Assembly: GCA_002633005.1 (NCBI GenBank) | Contig: NMRA01000511.1 | Location: 4,147 to 66,146, forward strand | Reading direction: 5' to 3' | Length of the DNA stretch: 62,000 nucleotides | Origin: Phoronis australis | Lineage: Eukaryota > Phoronida > Phoronidae | Part shown: positions 42,801-47,085 of the stretch, piece by piece | How the letters are laid out: each line of letters opens with the position of its first letter | Numbering within the stretch: position 1 is the first letter of the stretch | Translations under genes and position numbers: made by a program | The notes under the pieces: model-generated | The model's database searches: none | The model's input: the letters and a program-made list of their open reading frames with translations, nothing else | What the model was told of the DNA's origin: nothing

Positions 42801-45330
42801 CACCGGAAAAGAGTGTAACGTCAGCAAAGGTGAGCAGGATATACAGGGACATGTTGACAATTGGGAGAAACGGGAAACATTTTTTATCTTAACAGAGCGC
42901 GTTTCAAAACGCTTTTGGTGCTTTCTGCATTCACTATTCTCATGCTATAGCAATCCTCATTAGATGATATACACGGAAACGAACCTAGCTTGCTTCCAAC
43001 ATATTGCTAAGTTCAGTAATTGAAACTGTATAGATCTTACAACAGTAGTGCTACATGCACATAGTGCACAACGGTCACTATATAACTGCCACTGGGTGAC
43101 CTGAACCATTGAAAGAAAAAATAGTTTAACCCTTCAAACTTGTTTACATTCTGTTAAATCAGCAAGCATGTCTTAGGATATCCGCATGACACTATAAACT
43201 AGTGGTCTTAACTGCTTTTATCTCCAAGAACAACACCGAAGTCCCACTCGTACAACAACAGGCGGCAGCAAGGATTTCAGATAAAATGATCTAATCTGGT
43301 GTGGAATCCTTGTAAATAATGTTAAAATAACCTTTTACAGACGGAGCGCGTCACCCCACTACGGTGCCAGATGGATCACGTAACACCACAACGTTGCCGG
43401 ATGTCAAAAGCGTTTCAACGACGTCCAGCGAGTATCCGATACGACCTAAAATAACAATATTCGGTTTCAACTTGTACGTGGCGCAGTTCCTAGCTGCTAT
43501 GCTTGGCGCCATCACCCTGTTTGTCGGCGTCTGCCTAGTGATCACCTGCTGCAGGGTCAGGTACACGGTTTCTAACTCGTACTCTACCCTAGACTTTGCA
43601 CTCATTGCACCCAAGCGTAGAGATATATAGACATGTGTTTAGCGCGTTTAATGGGGGCGGGGGGGGGGGGGTAAAANTCAAATTTCGGACTACAAAATTG
43701 TTTTTTAGATGTTTACGTCAAAGAGGCTTAACGGGGTCACGTGCAGCTGCCAAAATTTGTTCCAGTCACGCTTGTTCGTTTTTGGTGAAATCTGATAACA
43801 ACACATGTTTTCAAATACAACAGGCTGAAACAGCTTTCCATCAAGGACCGAAGATGCACGGCACCAAGCTTTGACCTAAACCGTAAGCAGTGCCCCAACG
43901 TTAAAAGTTCCGAGAGAAGCATACTCACCGGTCATGCTGCCTCGTCCAGTTCCCCGTCCCCTCCTAAAACAGGGACAGTCGGTGTGAAAGTGACTTCGAA
44001 AGGCCCAAGAGTCTACATGTCAGGCTTGTCAACGCCACCTTCAAAAGCCATGAAGACATGGCATAACAACTGCGAAGACAAGGAACAAGTTCTTGTGCGT
44101 CCCAGCATCACAGCGCGCAGTAGCCTTTTTATTGATTTGGCAGAGGAAGAGGAGAGGAGAATTATACAATCTAATGCTTCACTTCCAGTTACGGTCAGTA
44201 GTAAACATAAAACACAACCCGCCAGTCTGGTGAAGAAAGACGCTGGAACACGGGACGCCCATGTGAATGACAAAGGGGAAGTGGTAAGAGTAGTTTATAA
44301 CCATGAGAAAAGGGAGAAAAATGACGAAGGGGTCGTGTTGAATGAGGCAGACACGTCCGGAAAGAGGACAAGGGAGGCATTGAACAATTTATTCGAAAAT
44401 AGGGCAAACTCAAAATACCAGGTACCAAAGACGGAAATGGATGAGTCTCGTGTAAAGGAACGGGATAAATCTAAGAAAGTTCACAGGGATTCAGAGAGTA
44501 CCAAACGCGGGGTTGTAAAAAATTCGAACAATTCATACCAAGACACAGTAATCACAACGAGAGTTTCTAGCGAAAGCAACGTTGTTCCTTTAATGAAGAA
44601 TAAACACAGCAGCGTCGTGCGAGACATGATGAAGTTCTTTGAGAACAGATCCACTGGTGACACACCCAAGTATCCGCAGCGGAATTTCTACGTACCAGGC
44701 GAGAGTAATGACGCTGCGCAAGAGCAGCCGGTGTCTCGCACAAAGTTTGGAGAATCGTCTGCAAAGGTGATCACGGAGAAGAATGCAGGTTTCCAGAAAT
44801 GGGGATTTGAAAAAAGAAAAAGTGAGCAAATCGATGCTGGACCCCCTACACAAGAGGGGCAACCAGAGGCACACCATCAGAAGTATGTCCAAGAGGCACC
44901 AAACGCCAAAGAACCTGAGCTGTCAAGCTCGCACCGAGGAACTGTGTTGGCCCAGCAAACGCTCATCGACGACACATTAGGAACAACAAGACTAGTAGGT
45001 GATAAGATTCACGTGCTTGGCGAATCTGTGGAGATCATGCCAAAGAAAAAGCATAAAACGAAACATGGTCGTAAGCAAACTAAACATAGACGATCCCAGC
45101 CACATGAGAATGGCAACATCTGTCAGAAATCAGAAGGCTGTGATAATACGCCACAACAGAACGCACAAGCGTTAGAACTTGGCAGTAAGTCAAAAGCAGA
45201 TGTAGTAAATGACGAGATACGAGTTGACACAAAATTGACCGTCATGGAAGAAAATGAGGCGGAGAAGGCGAAGAAGCATAGGAGACGGTCATCGAAGCTT
45301 GTAAAATTGCTGAAGCGAGTAAAACCATAA
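3828..45330 (+). CDS. Giant type I membrane protein: signal peptide, alternating A/B modules, Thr-rich stalk, 25 EGF repeats, TM, charged tail (spliced gene)
   Basis: Predicted multi-exon gene. The 47 core exons listed separately join in frame (8,736 nt, 2,911 residues plus stop). Order: signal peptide; modules A1, B1, six 11-codon linkers, A2, B2, A3, B3, C; two Thr-rich stalk exons; 25 EGF-like domains; single transmembrane helix; 501-residue tail. Almost all boundaries are phase 1; b/c boundaries in every module and the TM/tail boundary are phase 2. Seen directly: GT-AG sites, phase matches and repeated exon homology. Inferred: that all exons belong to one transcript, and a cell-surface adhesion or recognition role. 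EGF arrays with a stalk and TM are typical of adhesion/signalling receptors, but no Notch LNR or ankyrin region, laminin-G or other named domain is visible. I do not recognise the A/B/C module. The alternative is two adjacent genes (module gene and EGF gene), but continuous phase and the stalk exons favour one. Confidence 0.72.
4231..4264. repeat. Perfect 16-bp hairpin
   Basis: acttggcaggtctctt and its exact complement around TT, in intron 1, flanked by T- and A-rich runs. Confidence 0.9.
4428..4479. repeat. Perfect 25-bp hairpin
   Basis: Arms 4428-4452 and 4455-4479 are exact complements around TT, about 160 bp after the previous hairpin in intron 1. Confidence 0.92.
4689..4867 (+). mobile_element. 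Miniature element 'CGTTCAGTA', copy 1
   Basis: Starts gcctcccgttcagtaacg, ends ctactgaacgcacgcc. The ends are imperfect inverted repeats around cgctaggacc. Carries four tandem copies of taggtcctagcg near its 3' end. Intron 1. Confidence 0.75.
5211..5381 (+). CDS. Module A1, exon a
   Basis: 57 codons, phase 1 in and out (AG before, GTAAGT after). Begins near CDELLDALSGQYF and holds the A-type signature L-x-A-L-x-G-x-Y-F ... E-F-x-R-D-Y-Y-K-V-L ... GLY. Closely matches exons 17419-17595 and 22482-22649. Confidence 0.82.
5782..5866 (+). CDS. Module A1, exon b
   Basis: Acceptor TTTCAG, phase 1 in and phase 2 out (donor AG/GTAGGC). About 28 codons with HYCDVKC and a hydrophobic strand ATVIMPI. 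Same position and phases as 17941-18031 and 22945-23035. Confidence 0.8.
6358..6458 (+). CDS. Module A1, exon c
   Basis: Phase 2 in, phase 1 out (GTAAGT donor). Contains the YRCMNLMKVGE motif and ends NYKDST. Homologous to 18339-18439 (YRCLRLMKSG) and 23349-23446 (YRCMYLKRTG). Confidence 0.8.
7780..8325. repeat. 45-bp minisatellite, 12 copies
   Basis: Unit gttctgtatcgtgtacttac... ending ...ggctgtattaacac. Since 45 is divisible by three, long repetitive frames are open on both strands; these are shadows. Lies in the intron before A1d and ends 16 bp before its acceptor. Confidence 0.95.
8342..8437 (+). CDS. Module A1, exon d
   Basis: Acceptor TTCTTAG immediately downstream of a 45-bp minisatellite; donor GTAAGT; phase 1 both ends. 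Contains the two-cysteine motif C-S-K-V-T-D-C-P and ends VRLLN. Homologous to 18971-19072 and 23844-23939. Confidence 0.8.
9857..9913 (+). CDS. Module A1, exon e (linker)
   Basis: 57 nt, phase 1 both ends. Encodes NVTLAKPGEKLQPWVKKQ, nearly the same as the linker at 19353-19409 (NATLAKPGEKLQ). One potential N-glycosylation site. Confidence 0.8.
10196..10264 (+). CDS. Module A1, exon f (linker)
   Basis: 69 nt, exactly the length of 20018-20086 and 24491-24559; phase 1 both ends; acceptor TTTTTTACCAG, donor GTGAGA. Acidic start DDYLDMTNNY. Exon f occurs only after A-type modules. Confidence 0.78.
11105..11200. repeat. G-homopolymer with element remnant
   Basis: A run of over 20 G with an undetermined base at 11,194, followed by sequence similar to that after the G-run at 16,910. 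Lies just upstream of exon B1a; the true run length is uncertain. Confidence 0.5.
11378..11572 (+). CDS. Module B1, exon a
   Basis: 195 nt, phase 1 both ends, acceptor TTTTCAG, donor GTGAGT. B-type signature: NYSLWSPEQMAHGWA, then KWLEIG, TIGTFNRQRIGRGLF. Clear paralogue of 20516-20686 and 25003-25173, with a longer charged N-terminal extension (RDDSRDRR). Confidence 0.85.
11809..11896 (+). CDS. Module B1, exon b
   Basis: 88 nt, phase 1 in and phase 2 out. NVPFRFKIVHC followed by LWSWVHTRHK, matching the B exons at 20923 and 25641 in both length and motif. Confidence 0.84.
12829..12911 (+). CDS. Module B1, exon c
   Basis: 83 nt, phase 2 in and phase 1 out (GTAAGT). Contains FYMCLIMRKVGDDVEGTY; the same motif Y-M-C-x-x-x-R-K-x-G-x-x-V-E-G-T-Y recurs at 21399-21481. 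Confidence 0.85.
13465..13566 (+). CDS. Module B1, exon d
   Basis: 102 nt, phase 1 both ends, acceptor CTCTCAG, donor GTGAGT. One cysteine (VMCNN) and the ending YPVNYFRFFN, shared with 21854-21955 (YPKNYFRLYN) and 26661-26774 (YPAYFFRLYD). Confidence 0.85.
13590..13742 (-). mobile_element. Miniature element 'CGTTCAGTA', copy 2
   Basis: Reverse orientation, with the shared middle (cacgtg, ttaaaatacac, ctcgcgaaatcttgcttt). Sits 25 bp after exon B1d. Confidence 0.75.
14007..14039 (+). CDS. 33-nt linker mini-exon 1 of 6
   Basis: Phase 1 both ends, TTTCAG acceptor, GTAAGA donor; encodes SAVRKEITTP after the split codon. It takes the place of exon e behind module B1. Joined to the previous exon it gives Leu at the split codon, as in most other d/e joints. 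Confidence 0.75.
14312..14344 (+). CDS. 33-nt linker mini-exon 2 of 6
   Basis: Same length, phases and flanks as mini-exon 1; encodes RVTRKETTTP. Splicing any mini-exon to the next makes an ATG (Met) split codon. Confidence 0.72.
14735..14909 (+). pseudogene. Decayed A-type exon a, copy 1
   Basis: Aligns base by base with exon 17419-17595 (VSRLLSAVEGQYFHVSS is still readable), but a frameshift leads to TAG within about 25 codons. The donor core GTAAGT has become CTAAGT. Not usable as a coding exon. Confidence 0.75.
15066..15098 (+). CDS. 33-nt linker mini-exon 3 of 6
   Basis: Phase 1 both ends, TTTCAG acceptor and GTAAGA donor; encodes ITTSMKKTTP. First of three copies in ~790-bp tandem duplicated blocks. 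Confidence 0.72.
15507..15678 (+). pseudogene. Decayed A-type exon a, copy 2
   Basis: Nucleotide homologue of 17419-17595 with an intact acceptor (GTTTAG). A short deletion after YFKES shifts the frame, so the exon would end in phase 2 rather than 1 and break the downstream frame if spliced in. Confidence 0.72.
15854..15886 (+). CDS. 33-nt linker mini-exon 4 of 6
   Basis: Encodes ITTSMEKTTP; lies 788 bp after mini-exon 3 in a block that is nearly identical around it. Phase 1 both ends. Confidence 0.72.
16296..16467 (+). pseudogene. Decayed A-type exon a, copy 3
   Basis: Near copy of 15507-15678 (791-bp duplication block) carrying the same frame-shifting deletion and an extra in-frame TAG (GGA-TAG) where its sister reads GGA-TAT. 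Confidence 0.72.
16645..16677 (+). CDS. 33-nt linker mini-exon 5 of 6
   Basis: Encodes STTSTKTTTP, the most Thr-rich copy; acceptor CTTTCAG, donor GTATGG, phase 1 both ends. Confidence 0.72.
16865..17150. repeat. Dispersed poly-G element
   Basis: G-run, then 'gtccacattctcagaaattc', a 'ctgggtgtacgcatg' block and the 'tagatccgccact' end; the same blocks recur at 27,975-28,245 and, inverted, at 49,395-49,800. Intronic, between mini-exons 5 and 6. Confidence 0.55.
17233..17265 (+). CDS. 33-nt linker mini-exon 6 of 6
   Basis: Encodes STTRMETTTP; acceptor TATTTCAG, donor GTAAGA. Last mini-exon before module A2. All six are symmetric (1-1), so any number can be included without changing frame. Confidence 0.74.
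17419..17595 (+). CDS. Module A2, exon a
   Basis: 177 nt, phase 1 both ends, using the acceptor CAATTTAG at 17418. RLLDALEGHYFHVSSLQN, then EFGRDYYRVLSM and SGLF. A CAG eight bases further in is out of phase, so the upstream AG was chosen. The intact relative of the three decayed exons. Confidence 0.83.
17941..18031 (+). CDS. Module A2, exon b
   Basis: 91 nt; TTCTTAACAG acceptor; phase 1 in, 2 out. LRFCRLHADGEILTAIMHVDY: the A-type b exon with one of the two cysteines of A1 replaced. Confidence 0.82.
18339..18439 (+). CDS. Module A2, exon c
   Basis: 101 nt, as in A1; phase 2 in, 1 out. SNYRCLRLMKSGSDLVVDYED, aligned with the A1 and A3 c exons. The donor GTAATA is weaker than in most other exons. 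Confidence 0.8.
18971..19072 (+). CDS. Module A2, exon d
   Basis: 102 nt, phase 1 both ends. CHKVDKCPNDA holds the A-type cysteine pair; ends RLVLLN like A1. Confidence 0.82.
19353..19409 (+). CDS. Module A2, exon e (linker)
   Basis: 57 nt; NATLAKPGEKLQLNIKKM; 11 successive residues identical to the A1 linker. Confidence 0.82.
19498..19652 (-). mobile_element. Miniature element 'CGTTCAGTA', copy 3
   Basis: tgcgttcagtaacgctaggt at the start and ggtcctag...ttgaacggtagg at the end; between A2 exons e and f. Confidence 0.75.
20018..20086 (+). CDS. Module A2, exon f (linker)
   Basis: 69 nt, phase 1 both ends; NRYLETTTNVYLGNQTVQTR; potential N-glycosylation site NQT. Confidence 0.8.
20516..20686 (+). 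CDS. Module B2, exon a
   Basis: 171 nt. FCAPLLDGVVGRYSLWS, QMRQGWA, FGQDYFRSIGTLDR, GHGLF. Acceptor TTTGCAG, donor GTAAGT. Same length as 25003-25173. Confidence 0.86.
20923..21010 (+). CDS. Module B2, exon b
   Basis: 88 nt. ADNIPFRYSRVKC then IWLWVHTKRKK; TTCTTTTAG acceptor; phase 1 in, 2 out. Confidence 0.85.
21399..21481 (+). CDS. Module B2, exon c
   Basis: 83 nt. RYMCIILRKIGEHVEGTYST, the same length and pattern as B1 exon c; TATTCCAG acceptor, GTAAGG donor. Confidence 0.86.
21854..21955 (+). CDS. Module B2, exon d
   Basis: 102 nt. One cysteine (KMCIN), then GYPKNYFRLYN; phase 1 both ends; TTTCAG acceptor, GTAAGT donor. Confidence 0.85.
22098..22148 (+). CDS. Module B2, exon e (linker)
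   Basis: 51 nt. NETCVERAPAVKSNAS; phase 1 both ends. No f exon is found between here and A3, as after B1. Confidence 0.78.
22482..22649 (+). CDS. Module A3, exon a
   Basis: 168 nt. NCHVQMRPVLGQYW, later QLIEFGPDYYKVIKM and TGLF. Acceptor TTATTGCAG, donor GTAAGT. The most divergent of the three A-type a exons, but the EF.xDYYKV core is kept. Confidence 0.82.
22945..23035 (+). CDS. Module A3, exon b
   Basis: 91 nt if the second of two in-phase acceptors (CTCTCAG-TTTCAG) is used, matching the length of A2 exon b; the first would start at 22939. LRYCHLQCDDRSALKVIIPI carries both A-type cysteines. Confidence 0.8.
23349..23446 (+). CDS. Module A3, exon c
   Basis: 98 nt, phase 2 in and 1 out. RRYRCMYLKRTGDNLSVAYKD; acceptor TTTCAAG is unusual but gives the right phase. 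Confidence 0.79.
23844..23939 (+). CDS. Module A3, exon d
   Basis: 96 nt as in A1. NCSDVTDCPDV with the cysteine pair; ends LGLRLFD; GTGAGT donor. Confidence 0.82.
24154..24210 (+). CDS. Module A3, exon e (linker)
   Basis: 57 nt, the A-type linker length. NTTVAPRGEILQPFIEHT; phase 1 both ends. Confidence 0.8.
24491..24559 (+). CDS. Module A3, exon f (linker)
   Basis: 69 nt. EGFVDTTSKYLLEDRLVEP; acidic like A1 exon f; donor GTGAGC. Confidence 0.8.
25003..25173 (+). CDS. Module B3, exon a
   Basis: 171 nt. KCATLLEGVRGRYSAWSSRE, EGWAKSVPKWVEIERDYF, TLGTFDRHRLG. Acceptor ATTCGCAG, donor GTACGT. Confidence 0.86.
25641..25728 (+). CDS. Module B3, exon b
   Basis: 88 nt. ADSVPFRYNEVSC, LWLWIRIGK; TTTGCAG acceptor, GTAGGT donor, phase 2 out. 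Confidence 0.85.
26192..26277 (+). CDS. Module B3, exon c
   Basis: 86 nt. LYMCITLRKLGEDIEGVV; phase 2 in, 1 out; GTGAGT donor. Confidence 0.84.
26661..26774 (+). CDS. Module B3, exon d
   Basis: 114 nt. One cysteine (EMCKYD), FDPPKLLRLANGYPAYFFRL; phase 1 both ends. Confidence 0.85.
27141..27215 (+). CDS. Module B3, exon e (linker)
   Basis: 75 nt, longer than other linkers. NVTRDRDVNSHDFLGDPFAV; phase 1 both ends. A TTTGCAG inside the exon could serve as a second in-phase acceptor and shorten it. Confidence 0.75.
27502..27612 (+). CDS. Possible extra exon between B3 and module C
   Basis: An AACAG acceptor, an open stretch of 36 codons (RCPDIWWKARDGSSYETDHI...) and a G/GTGGCC donor give phase 1 both ends, so it could join B3e to the next exon. 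All three frames are open here, the acceptor has no pyrimidine tract and no paralogue was found. The call is weak. Confidence 0.28.
27689..27835 (+). CDS. Divergent module C, exon a
   Basis: 147 nt, phase 1 both ends. ECNVTATRIRGVYSTEDNMS ... SLFG keeps the C-x(n)-G-x-Y-S start and GLF-like end of B-type exon a, but lacks the W residues. Confidence 0.76.
27975..28245. repeat. Dispersed poly-G element relative
   Basis: Shares the 'tcatttggcgaagtgggc', 'gatccacattctcaaaaatt' and 'ctgggtgtgcgcatc' blocks with 49,395-49,800 (inverted). Intronic, between module C exons a and b. Confidence 0.5.
28286..28379 (+). CDS. Divergent module C, exon b
   Basis: 94 nt, phase 1 in and 2 out as in all b exons. 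DNIQFKYYQMKCNVTSTSVR aligns with the ADNIPFRY..VKC of B2. Confidence 0.76.
28803..28873 (+). CDS. Divergent module C, exon c
   Basis: 71 nt, phase 2 in and 1 out. LVRCLVLVANGSNLYGTFTD; the shortest c exon, but cysteine position and ending are kept. Confidence 0.74.
29632..29757 (+). CDS. Divergent module C, fused exon d+e
   Basis: 126 nt. RSCLDPDYVSLQTTPNFFRL continues directly into a Thr-rich end (IGTTTG) without the intron that separates d and e in all six other modules. Phase 1 both ends. Confidence 0.78.
30969..31028 (+). CDS. Thr/Pro-rich stalk exon 1
   Basis: 60 nt, phase 1 both ends, acceptor TTTCTAG. PTETSSTTPPTEGTTTTTT: mucin-like, likely O-glycosylated extracellular stalk. Confidence 0.75.
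31180..31570. repeat. Dispersed repeat, second copy
   Basis: Same 'tatcttgaacggtaacact', 'ttgtctacgtcaccgcgaga' and 'gttagcccaatacat' blocks as 2,565-2,990. The right inner inverted end has decayed. Confidence 0.6.
31571..34459. other. Long stalk intron
   Basis: Apart from miniature element copy 4, only short frames with no supporting motifs. Confidence 0.45.
32229..32382 (+). mobile_element. Miniature element 'CGTTCAGTA', copy 4
   Basis: gcctcccgttcagtaacgct ... gtctactgaacgcacg; forward orientation, in the stalk intron. Confidence 0.75.
34460..35470 (+). repeat. Tandem segmental duplication, copy 1
   Basis: About 1 kb containing stalk exon 2, an A/T-rich 'aacataatataat' tract and 'cacagatgttgtaatgctgc'; repeated at 36,080-36,925. 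Confidence 0.75.
34529..34615 (+). CDS. Thr/Ser-rich stalk exon 2
   Basis: 87 nt, phase 1 both ends, acceptor CTTTTAG, donor GTGCGT. PTSSSVSTIRDMSPTMSTTE then a Thr run. Lies in a ~1-kb segment duplicated at 36.1-36.9 kb. Confidence 0.72.
36080..36925 (+). repeat. Tandem segmental duplication, copy 2
   Basis: Collinear with copy 1 with indels; its stalk exon has lost the acceptor. Confidence 0.75.
36135..36221 (+). pseudogene. Second copy of stalk exon 2 with destroyed acceptor
   Basis: Same length as 34529-34615, with reading frame and donor intact, but the acceptor TTTTAG has become TTTTAT. Probably skipped. Confidence 0.7.
36950..37372. mobile_element. ~420-bp inverted-repeat element, copy 1
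   Basis: Ends gccgggttgcatggaacagt and actgtttcatgcaacccggc are inverted complements; the body matches 54,912-55,275. Confidence 0.72.
37912..37947 (+). CDS. Possible 36-nt stalk mini-exon
   Basis: TTGTTTCAG acceptor and G/GTAACG donor, phase 1 both ends, encoding SFLVTDIETHH. It fits the gene's frame, but there is no paralogue and little compositional support. Confidence 0.25.
38041..38075 (-). ncRNA. Hammerhead-like ribozyme core
   Basis: The minus strand reads CTGATGA, a GC-rich arm pair around AGAATAGA, then CGAAACGTC. These are the conserved CUGAUGA/GAAA/GUC blocks of hammerheads known from Penelope-like element termini. Stem II has a C-A mismatch. Confidence 0.4.
38240..38935 (-). pseudogene. 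Penelope-like retroelement relic (RT end and GIY-YIG region)
   Basis: On the minus strand: RYLDFNSNHTKGVKKGIIKC, then YIPGITEKLERVCKEFKIRT, then after a frameshift NVIYEIPCECGESYIGETLR and an in-frame TAA. This order (RT end with Y-L-x-F-x-S-N-H, then I-P-C-x-C-x-x-x-Y-I-G-E-T of GIY-YIG) is diagnostic of Penelope-like elements. Frameshift and stop make it inactive. Confidence 0.82.
39432..39512 (+). repeat. tRNA-like (SINE-type) sequence
   Basis: TGGTGTAGTGGTTAAGGTGC resembles a tRNA D-arm/A box and GGGTTCAAATCC a T-arm/B box. The body does not fold as a complete tRNA, so it is probably a tRNA-derived pol III promoter within the element. An inverted copy is at about 38,130-38,205. Confidence 0.6.
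39576..39612 (+). ncRNA. Hammerhead-like ribozyme core, second copy
   Basis: Inverted copy of the motif at 38,041-38,075, with CTGACGA in place of CTGATGA, which would weaken the core; GAAACGTC is kept. Confidence 0.35.
39908..42829 (+). CDS. Exon with 25 tandem EGF-like domains
   Basis: A single 2,922-nt exon, phase 1 both ends (acceptor TATTACAG, donor G/GTGAGC). After a short linker (EITTTKRPMASS) it encodes 25 six-cysteine EGF repeats. Many from the seventh onward carry the calcium-binding signature D-(I/V)-(D/N)-E-C at the start (e.g. DVDECAGLPC, DINECLSNPC) and the aromatic-Gly end pattern G-(F/Y)-x-G. cbEGF arrays form rigid rods in adhesion and signalling proteins such as Notch, Delta and Crumbs. 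No LNR, DSL or laminin-G domain accompanies them, so none of those families is assigned. Holding 25 EGFs without an intron is unusual, since metazoan EGF domains often sit on separate exons. Confidence 0.93.
43341..43560 (+). CDS. Transmembrane exon
   Basis: 220 nt, phase 1 in (GAC split codon from the EGF exon), phase 2 out at GTCAG/GTACAC. A Ser/Thr-rich juxtamembrane stretch (RNTTTLPDVKSVSTTSSEYP) precedes the helix VAQFLAAMLGAITLFVGVCL. CC-R-V-R follows as stop-transfer. If the donor is not used, translation continues 23 residues to TAG at 43628-43630. Confidence 0.85.
43824..45330 (+). CDS. Cytoplasmic tail exon with stop codon
   Basis: Acceptor TACAACAG, phase 2 in; joining to the TM exon recreates an Arg codon and opens a 501-residue frame ending at TAA. 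The frame is highly charged, Lys/Glu/Ser-rich and likely disordered. A short motif appears twice (NLFENR near tail residue 190, KFFENR near 270). Basic clusters PKKKHKTKHGRKQTKHRR and KKHRRRSSK lie near the C-terminus. No kinase, SH2 or other enzymatic domain is seen. Open frame upstream of 43984 and the matching phase are why it is joined here rather than called a separate gene. Confidence 0.78.
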
Positions 45331-46190
45331 TTAGCACCGTGTGATTTTACACTGAAAGTTAGCCATTTGTAGATACATATACATGTCTGTTAAAAAGTGT
45401 TCCCATTATGTCCGTTTGTTACGCCATCTTAGAAGAAACTGCGAGTTGATTTCATTACTCATTTTGCAGTTCTTCTTTCTAAAATGCCTAAACAGGAGGT
45501 TGAGGAGAAACGTAGGGGTCCACCACGATGTGTCCAGTAACGCAGGTGGTGTAAGCCTATTCACGCATTAAGGGTGTACTCCAATGGTTTACAGTAGCGG
45601 ATCTACGTTTTCAGTAAGGGGNCCTGGTACGTTTCTGGCACTTAACATGTCCCTGGAGTTTTTCTTAAGATAATTAAAAACCCTTCTCGATTTCGTCACA
45701 TGAACTTGGCTCATAAGTTTCGTGAAACCATATTTGTGCACATCTGGGTATGAGTCCCACCACCAGCAAAAATTTTTGTTGGAACATCTACTTACACACA
45801 CCTTTTTTAGCATACGAAAAGTCGTATACGAAAAAGTGTGGTGTGTATACAGGAGTTTAGACAACTACCAAACATTGAAGAGCATAAGGAGCACCCACGG
45901 GGCGTAAAAACTTGAATCTCAGATGATCGCAACAGCCTCAAGCTGTTTAAGAATGAAGACCTGTACTGTTAGTCCGGAAATAAACATGTGTTCTGTCTCG
46001 TTACGAGAAAAACTGGCGAACGATGGTGCTCTCAGCTCATAGTCTATTACTAAAATCAACAATAAACAATTAAGTATCACTTTATTAAGCTGAATCACGT
46101 TGACAACAATTGAAAAACGTCAAATGTATCAGGAAACAAATCATCTGAAAACAGTTTCACGAAACCAAAACACTTTGGTAAGCCTACACC
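45331..46190 (+). other. Probable 3' UTR and spacer
   Basis: No coding exon seen after the tail stop; holds the two AATAAA signals and an undetermined base at 45,622. Confidence 0.4.
45979..45984 (+). promoter_or_regulatory. Candidate polyadenylation signal
   Basis: AATAAA about 650 nt after the stop codon at 45330; a second AATAAA is at 46061-46066. Either could end the EGF-gene transcript. Confidence 0.4.
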
Positions 46191-46865
46191 GTGGTGAAAA
46201 GTTATATAGGAGTAGTTCGTAGAGGGACCAGATGTACACTGAGAGTACACAAAAACTCTGGCCTGGTCCGTCACGAGACCAAAAGTACATGTACACCTGT
46301 GCTAATTATCCCTACAAAAATAGTCGATTTGTCGCGGGCCCAAACACCACTGGTTGAGACAAATAGTTTTACAAAGCACACTTTGGTAAACAACATCACA
46401 AGACTAGTTCGCCGAGGGACCAGAAGTACACTGAAAGTCGATATCTACACAAATCAAGCTGGAATGGTCCGTCGTTAGACCTAAAGCGTACTTTGCAAAC
46501 TTCTCTCTAGACACGTTTTAATCCCCAGTGGTTGCTCATACGTGTAGTTTACACATCTGGTGGTCAACTGCTGCGAGAGGTTGTCAAGGAAGGGTTTTCG
46601 CACCGCTCTGTAGTACTCGCTGGAAGAAACAAGTATTGGGTACAGATTTAACTACGCACTACACGAAATAAGATTTTATATATGAAGCAGATAGACTCAT
46701 GTGGAAATACAAACCAGAATCAGTTTCTGTGCGCTCGTAGACCCTCTGGTGTACTGGGTAAATTTGGCATGTCTAAAAATAATTTCTATTTAGTTTTTAT
46801 TGTACACAAGCACAAGAAACCGACATTATTACAAACTGTGAATAATTATGACTTATTACCTGGGT

Positions 46866-47085
46866 GTTTCTCCAGGAACGTTGGTCCAATCTACCTGCTG
46901 TCTAGACTGCCGAGGAATCAGTATATCGGATCCAATGGTTTGCTTGTGTTAGAACCATTCTACCCAGACATCTTCGACGTTAGTTCCCAACGCTTGCACT
47001 TCGTCAACTGTTGTGTCAATGAGCTTGTTCACCTCTATAATGTAGCATCTCGTTTCGCAGCTCAGTTGGCACTAAGCCCCCTGGG
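46866..47085 (-). pseudogene. hAT-type transposase fossil
   Basis: The minus strand, with frameshifts and stops, reads VNKLIDTTVDEVQALGTNVE and then IPRQSRQQVDWTNVPGETP. The I-P-R-x(n)-Q-x(n)-N-V-P pattern is typical of hAT transposases of the P52rIPK/ZMYM group upstream of their dimerisation region. Too damaged to be active. Confidence 0.42.

Noticed and set aside
39908-42829. Notch, Delta or Crumbs identity for the EGF protein
   Set aside because: No LNR, DSL, laminin-G, RAM or ankyrin region; the tail does not resemble theirs.
46191-46478. 95-codon plus-strand frame with repeated RRGTR
   Set aside because: Arises from a short internal DNA repeat (gagggaccagatgtacactg and relatives); no protein homology.
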